Source: CAVXEF01 sp963827315
GTDB lineage: Bacteria; Planctomycetota; Phycisphaerae; Sedimentisphaerales; Anaerobacaceae
NCBI GenBank assembly: GCA_963827315.1
Contig: CAWHAL010000001.1
Coordinates: 496,001-560,000, forward strand
Length of the DNA stretch: 64,000 bases
Direction of reading: 5' to 3'
Part shown: piece after piece, positions 59,924-64,000 of the stretch
How the letters are laid out: every line of letters begins with the position of its first letter
How positions within the stretch are numbered: position 1 is the stretch's first letter
Program-made: the position numbers and the translations under genes
The notes under the pieces: generated by a model
The model's database searches: none
Seen by the model: only the letters and a program-made list of their open reading frames with translations
Told to the model about the DNA's origin: nothing

Positions 59924-60118
59924 CTCGCATCAAACGCGCAAGTCGCGTGAAAAAAATGGTAAAAATTGTAAGAAATTTGCAAAAATTCGTAAAAATTTCA
60001 AAAAATTAGCAAAAATTGCAAGAAATTAGCGTGTTTTGGACAGTGGTTGAAGTACCCCCTTGCGCAAATTTCGCGCGGGGAAAACTTGCGCATTTGGTTG
60101 CGCCAGACCCTTGCGCGA
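59924..60118 (-). repeat. Phased-T-tract repeat, copy D (minus orientation)
   Basis: Inverted relative to copy C. Inner end TTGCGCGTTTGATGCGAG (59924-59942), T-tract array 59948-60029 with 10-11 bp period, core GGGGGTACTTCAACCACTGT then CCAAAACACG at 60030-60059, outer flank GCGCAACCAAATGCGCAAG. With copy C it encloses thiE and the structured RNA. Confidence 0.8.
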
Positions 60119-60763
60119 ATGATTGAATGCGTTAATGAGTGGATGAGCAGATGTGTAGATGGGAGTGCAGAGCACTTTTGGTTCATAGTTCATTGAGAAA
60201 TTAGTCACAAACGCGCAAGTATTTTTGATTCATTGTTTTTAGCCACAGAGAGCACCAAGTTCACAGAGAATTTTTAGACACGGATTGACACGGTAACATC
60301 TTTGAGAAAATTTCAGCAGGTGGCGATGCCACATAGCGTCAGAAAGTATATTAGTATATGCATATATACTAATGTAGTGTTTTAAGAAGCGTGGTTTTTT
60401 AAGAGAAGGTTCTGAGAATGAGGGATTTGAGAGTTGGAAGACTGGGTCCCAGATAAAGACATTCTGAGATCTACGCTACGCTTCGAGGGGTAAAGTTTAT
60501 CTGTCTGCGGCGGATAAAAATTGGGCGATTTTGGGGGATTTCATTTAGCGTACAGCGTTAAGCGTTTAGCGGACAGGGAACGAAAAGCGAAAAAAGGTCG
60601 TGTAAATGTATAAAATGGGGTAAAATTAGGTGAGCAACAGCGGAGAAAAAGCATCGCGGGGTGCCTCGCCAGCACGCGTTTGGTCAGCAGACTTGGCCGT
60701 AAGTTAGTGCGGGAGAGTTGTCATTAAAAAGTGGTTTTAATTGTCGGAATTTGCGGGTAAAAG
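60119..60763. other. Non-coding region beyond repeat copy D
   Basis: No supported gene in about 645 bp. It contains simple GGTTCATAGTTCATTG sequence (60180-60196) as at the other repeats, a CACAGAGAGCACCAAGTTCACAGAG run (60244-60268), and a 24-bp AT-rich palindrome at 60350-60373. Confidence 0.45.
60350..60373. repeat. 24-bp AT-rich palindrome
   Basis: ATTAGTATAT / ATATACTAAT arms (10 bp, perfect) with a 4-nt centre GCAT. It could be an operator or a cruciform; no gene starts within 390 bp. Confidence 0.6.
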
Positions 60764-61318
60764 ATGCAGATTAATAAAAAGAATATTATCAAATACTCTG
60801 AAAAATATGACAGACGGTATAAAAACACACATGGCGAGACGGTCGAGGAAGAGATAAAACGGGTGTTAAAAAAGCAACGGTACTTAAACAAAAATGATTT
60901 TGTCAAAATTGGTCTGTGGAAGTCCAAAAGACCAAAAAGGAACTATGAAAGTAAAGAGAATGATAATTTGACAGTAAAAGAAATTACTCGATTTTCCTTT
61001 GCCGCAAAAAGTGATAAGGCAAGGATTAAATCTTTGATGATACTTAAAGGTGTTTCTTGGCCTGTTGCTTCTACTATTTTGCACTTTGCTTTTCCTAATA
61101 AGTACCCAATATTGGATTTCAGAGTTCTCTGGTCTCTGGGGTGGAGAGTACCACAAGTCTATAGTTTCGATTTCTGGCAAAGATACTGTAATAGAATATG
61201 TAGTATTTCGAAGCGGCTTAATCTGCCTATAAGAACCGTAGATAAAGCCTTGTGGGAATATTCGAAGGAAAACCAGCCAATGGAAAGTTCAAAACGAAAG
61301 TTAGCCGTGAAAAATTGA
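60764..61318 (+). CDS. Hypothetical protein with helix-hairpin-helix-like segment
   Basis: 184 residues. MILKGVSWPVASTILHFAFP then NKYPILDFRVLWSLGW recalls the helix-hairpin-helix and catalytic-Asp region of base-excision DNA glycosylases (GVGxxxAxxIL, then the Asp), but the flanking domains do not match. Lys/Arg-rich N-terminus. AT-rich compared with neighbours to the left, suggesting horizontal origin. Function unknown; a DNA-binding role is an inference from the motif only. Confidence 0.55.
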   Translation: MQINKKNIIKYSEKYDRRYKNTHGETVEEEIKRVLKKQRYLNKNDFVKIGLWKSKRPKRNYESKENDNLTVKEITRFSFAAKSDKARIKSLMILKGVSWPVASTILHFAFPNKYPILDFRVLWSLGWRVPQVYSFDFWQRYCNRICSISKRLNLPIRTVDKALWEYSKENQPMESSKRKLAVKN

Positions 61319-61434
61319 AATTTTTCGGCTTGTGTTTGGTGAGAATTGAGGGGATAATATGCCGTAAAGATAGGCCACAATGGTGAGAGCGGATAAATTT
61401 TTGTCGTCATTTTAATGAGAGGTGTTTCTGAGGT

Positions 61435-61953
61435 ATGTCGTTTCTCGAGTTTTGTCGTGAATACAAAGCGGTAATTGATTTCTTCGGGGCGCTCCTCGGC
61501 CCGATTATCGCCATTACAGTTGCATACATTGCATATCAGCAATGGGAAACTAATAAACGCCGGGAACAGCGAGAAGAAGCACAGGCTAAGCTATCTGTGT
61601 ACAAAAAAGCAAAGAAATTTCTACGGCACGTAGATAATACTTGTACGATTGATTCAAACTTGTTTGAAGATTTTGCTGAGGCTGTAGCCGAGGCGGACTT
61701 TTTGTTTCCCGACGACATGAGAGATTGGCTTGCAGATGTCGAAATTGAAGCGTTATGTTGGTTGGATTGTCGCAGGATTATCGAATTGTTAGAAGCTAAA
61801 CACCCACAAGAAGAGGAGCCAGACAGGATTGCGCGGGAGAAAAAGGAAATGGAAGAATCTATTGACAAACTACAAGACGCACACTGTCAGCTTTTGAGTA
61901 AGTTCCGAAACTATATTCCATCCAATAGGACACAGGGGCTAACAAATCATTGA
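61435..61953 (+). CDS. Hypothetical single-span membrane protein
   Basis: 172 residues. One membrane helix (about 14-35) then QQWETNKRREQREEAQAKL, a basic/acidic coiled region, and a soluble helical domain with LFPDDMRDWLADVEIEAL. Proteins of this build (YIAYQQWxTNxxRxxxExxxA) are frequent orphans in accessory DNA. Not recognised further. Presumed cytoplasmic soluble part. Confidence 0.55.
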   Translation: MSFLEFCREYKAVIDFFGALLGPIIAITVAYIAYQQWETNKRREQREEAQAKLSVYKKAKKFLRHVDNTCTIDSNLFEDFAEAVAEADFLFPDDMRDWLADVEIEALCWLDCRRIIELLEAKHPQEEEPDRIAREKKEMEESIDKLQDAHCQLLSKFRNYIPSNRTQGLTNH

Positions 61954-62086
61954 AGTAAACGGTGCTTGTGGTGATAGCGATACCCACGTCTGATGCTGAG
62001 CATTTTGCAGGGGAAGCTTCGCTACCCATGCGGAGTATGAAAGAAGAATCAGCGGGATGATATCCATCCTGTGAACGAGGCCTTTG

Positions 62087-62938
62087 ATGTCAAAAATTCG
62101 GCGCGAAAATGGAAAGAAGAAAATGATGGAGAACGATCCGACCAAGAAAGAGATGATTGCTTGCCTGCAAAGATCGGGATATCTTTTAGAGGGACGGCTG
62201 GTCAAATCTCTCGATGTAATGGGACTATTTGTTGAGCCAAACCAGTCTTTTCTAGACGAGAAAACCGGTGTATCAAGAGAGATAGATATCATTGCAGAAA
62301 GCCATCGGTATAACCCGGATATATCCAAAGTGTGTGCAAAGACGTTTTTTATCATAGAGGCGATCAACAATCTCTACCCAGTTGTTTTGTTAACGCCAAG
62401 AGTGTGGACACCCAACACTAATTTTGAAGGCTATCTGCCTTGCAAGGTAACACCATCTGAATCTGAGGCAGATTTACAAGTTGATCTTTACGAAATCGAA
62501 GGTGTTCACGAATGGAGCGTCTTTTCGCAATTTTGTGCGTTCACCCGCAAGAAGGACGACAGTCTTATGGCTTCTCACCCAGAAGATTTATACACATCAA
62601 TCTCCAAGGTTGCATCCTACTTGTTTCTTTCCAAGGACAACTATCATAGGTGGATGGATGAGAAAAACGATGACTACTGGCGGTTTTTTCGATGGAAAGC
62701 AATTATAGTATTGCAAAAAGACCTATACATTATGCATGAGAATGCTGAAGGAATAGTAAACCTCATCAAGACTAGCACTGCGAAGTTGGAACACAACTTT
62801 CACTATCTGGGTGAACCGAAGACAATCGTTGTTGACTTCATTGTTGAATCCGCGTTGTCTCAAATGGTTAAAGATATGCTCGAACAAGATGAGATTATCG
62901 AGGAAAAGATAGTACAGTTAAAACGCAGAGAGACATGA
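62087..62938 (+). CDS. Hypothetical protein, possible PD-(D/E)xK-like fold
   Basis: 283 residues; start 62087 chosen for GAGG seven bases upstream. SREIDIIAESHRYNPDISKV then KTFFIIEAINNL has the spacing of a restriction-endonuclease-like core (ExD...ExK), but the catalytic lysine position is Ile (EAIN in place of ExK), so it may be inactive or the resemblance accidental. The C-terminal half (WMDEKNDDYWRFFRWKAIIVLQ) is not recognised. Lies in the AT-rich accessory stretch. Confidence 0.5.
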   Translation: MSKIRRENGKKKMMENDPTKKEMIACLQRSGYLLEGRLVKSLDVMGLFVEPNQSFLDEKTGVSREIDIIAESHRYNPDISKVCAKTFFIIEAINNLYPVVLLTPRVWTPNTNFEGYLPCKVTPSESEADLQVDLYEIEGVHEWSVFSQFCAFTRKKDDSLMASHPEDLYTSISKVASYLFLSKDNYHRWMDEKNDDYWRFFRWKAIIVLQKDLYIMHENAEGIVNLIKTSTAKLEHNFHYLGEPKTIVVDFIVESALSQMVKDMLEQDEIIEEKIVQLKRRET

Positions 62939-63001
62939 GATACAAACAATTATTTGCGACAGATGAAATAAGAATTGGCGGTAAAGGCATGGAGCAAGGC
63001 C

Positions 63002-63103
63002 GATGAAATGCCCTGATGAGATAGCATACGACGTATCTCATCCCAGTGAGATAGCATACGGCGCATCTCACGGGACAGGCAGGGTAAACTGTCGCATTTC
63101 ATC
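63002..63103. repeat. Nested palindrome array
   Basis: Outer 10-bp inverted repeat GATGAAATGC (63002-63011) / GCATTTCATC (63094-63103) encloses two tandem hairpins of the same type: TGAGATAGCATACGACGTAT.. (63017-63040) and TGAGATAGCATACGGCGCAT.. (63047-63070), each flanked by TCTCA. It would fold into a multi-branched structure. It lies 25 bp before the GIY-YIG gene. Confidence 0.75.
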
Positions 63104-63127
63104 ATATTGATGTGGTAAGATAGTTCT

Positions 63128-63391
63128 ATGAGCAAATTTTATTATGTGTATGTTCTGCAATCGGAGAAAGACCATAAATTTTATATTGGTTGTGCGAGCA
63201 ATATCCAAAAAAGATTAGAGGAACATAACAGCGGCAAAGTTTCGACAACAAGGAACAGGCGGCCATTAAAACTAATTTACTGGGAAGGATGTTTAAATCA
63301 ACAGGATGCAGCCAGTCGAGAAAGATATCTGAAGACGACGTGGGGCAGGAGATACATAAAAGGCAGATTGAAGGAATACATCAAAGGGTAA
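63128..63391 (+). CDS. Small GIY-YIG nuclease-domain protein
   Basis: 87 residues consisting only of a GIY-YIG domain. YYVYVLQS and FYIGCASNIQKRLEEHNSGK give the paired YVY and YIG elements and catalytic Arg; DAASRERYLKT contains the metal-binding Glu. This matches the small YhbQ/UPF0213-type family, often encoded near mobile or repeat DNA. Function in the cell is uncertain. It lies directly after a nested palindrome array, an attractive but unproven nuclease-repeat pairing. Confidence 0.85.
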   Translation: MSKFYYVYVLQSEKDHKFYIGCASNIQKRLEEHNSGKVSTTRNRRPLKLIYWEGCLNQQDAASRERYLKTTWGRRYIKGRLKEYIKG

Positions 63392-63526
63392 GCCCCAAAA
63401 CGTTCTGGGACAGGCTTTCTGGATCCCGGATAACGACCCCAGATAACGACTTTCTGGGGCAGGCCTTCCGGGACGGGCGGGCAGGCAGGAGAAAAGTTTT
63501 GTCGAAGAGTAAGTTTGGAGGATGAT

Positions 63527-64000
63527 ATGGCCGACGATTATTCGGAAAACAGCGATTCGCCAAGCGACGACGAGAAAATGGAGGAGCAGGCCTACGAGGA
63601 AATTCTCGCTGAGATTGAAAGGCAGAGAACACACCAAAAAAGCTGGCTCACGAATATCCTTATTCTCGGTTTTTCTCTGCTGATATTTTTCCAGCTCGGC
63701 CTTTTCAGCTTCGGGCTGGAAGGCCTGCTTATGATTATTATTGTCCTGCTCGTTCATGAGGGGGGACATCTTTTGGGGATGCAGATGTTCGGCTACAGAA
63801 ACGTGCAGATGTTTTTTATACCTTTTTTCGGTGCTGCTGTTTCAGGAGAGAAACGCGATGTTGCTGCTTATAAAGAGGCAATTGTGAGCTTGCTTGGCCC
63901 TTTTCCGGGTGTCATCATTGGCTGTGTTTTATTAGTTATGTTCGCAGCGACGGGGCAGGAGTATTATCTGAGATTTGCCAATATCTTTTTGTTTATTAAC
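63527..64000 (+). CDS. M50 site-2 protease family protein, 5' part
   Basis: 158 residues are visible; the window ends inside the gene. GGAGG lies five bases before the ATG. An acidic cytoplasmic N-terminus (1-45) is followed by membrane helices, the zinc motif HEGGH (about residues 85-89) in VLLVHEGGHLLGMQMFGYR, and VSLLGPFPGVIIG, a second conserved block. The enzyme would be an intramembrane metalloprotease. Its DPG-type third motif is outside the window. Confidence 0.88.
   Translation, partial: MADDYSENSDSPSDDEKMEEQAYEEILAEIERQRTHQKSWLTNILILGFSLLIFFQLGLFSFGLEGLLMIIIVLLVHEGGHLLGMQMFGYRNVQMFFIPFFGAAVSGEKRDVAAYKEAIVSLLGPFPGVIIGCVLLVMFAATGQEYYLRFANIFLFIN

Overview
The window looks like chromosomal DNA of an uncultured Planctomycetota bacterium, most likely of the Phycisphaerae lineage. 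This is inferred from gene content, not from a marker gene: an HYExAFE-family protein, an ECF sigma factor of the SigE-like planctomycete type lying between two kinase-TPR proteins, a ThiD2-ThiE fusion, LptF/LptG-type permeases and Gram-negative lipoproteins. There is no rRNA, no CRISPR array and no recognisable transposase or integrase. Both window edges cut genes (rmlA on the left, an M50 protease on the right).

Layout. 1-5.6 kb: dTDP-rhamnose synthesis (rmlA-C-D-B, overlapping starts and stops), a methyltransferase and two glycosyltransferases, i.e. a surface polysaccharide locus. 5.7-8.2 kb: an MsbA-like exporter with a PDZ-like insertion, preceded by a candidate small RNA. 8.4-13.8 kb: a Ser/Thr kinase, a phosphotransferase and an lptF/lptG pair. 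13.8-20.3 kb (minus strand): a DUF2490 barrel, thiC under a TPP riboswitch with attenuator, a GT-C membrane transferase and an M24 peptidase. 20.4-26.6 kb: a second candidate small RNA, a rhomboid protease with a TPR tail, and a lipoprotein operon (COG3014, YcfL, LpoB, CsgG-like). 26.7-29.2 kb: a methyltransferase-nuclease fusion and a membrane protein.

29.6-32.4 kb is a HEAT-repeat gene bracketed by an inverted pair of a repeat with 10-bp phased T-tracts. 32.5-39.5 kb (minus strand) holds an HNH protein, a coiled-coil protein, cca, rsmD, HYExAFE, hisS and an EctB-like aminotransferase. 40.1-45.8 kb (plus strand) is a uronate locus: GH28 polygalacturonase, a complete TRAP transporter and uxaC. 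45.9-50.7 kb is pstSCABB-phoU. Then come tRNA-Arg(TCT), two near-duplicate kinase-TPR genes with an ECF sigma gene between them, and a second phased-T-tract cassette (57.3-60.1 kb) containing thiD2-thiE and a third structured, terminated RNA candidate. The last 3.5 kb is an accessory stretch of orphans (HhH-like, membrane, nuclease-like, GIY-YIG).

The least explained features are non-coding: four copies of one phased-T-tract element arranged as two inverted pairs that each enclose about 2.2-2.4 kb with a minus-strand gene; three candidate structured RNAs ending in intrinsic terminators, two of them with good sigma70-like promoters; a family of 15-17 bp palindromes; and a 17-bp inverted repeat that copies the tRNA-Arg T-arm.
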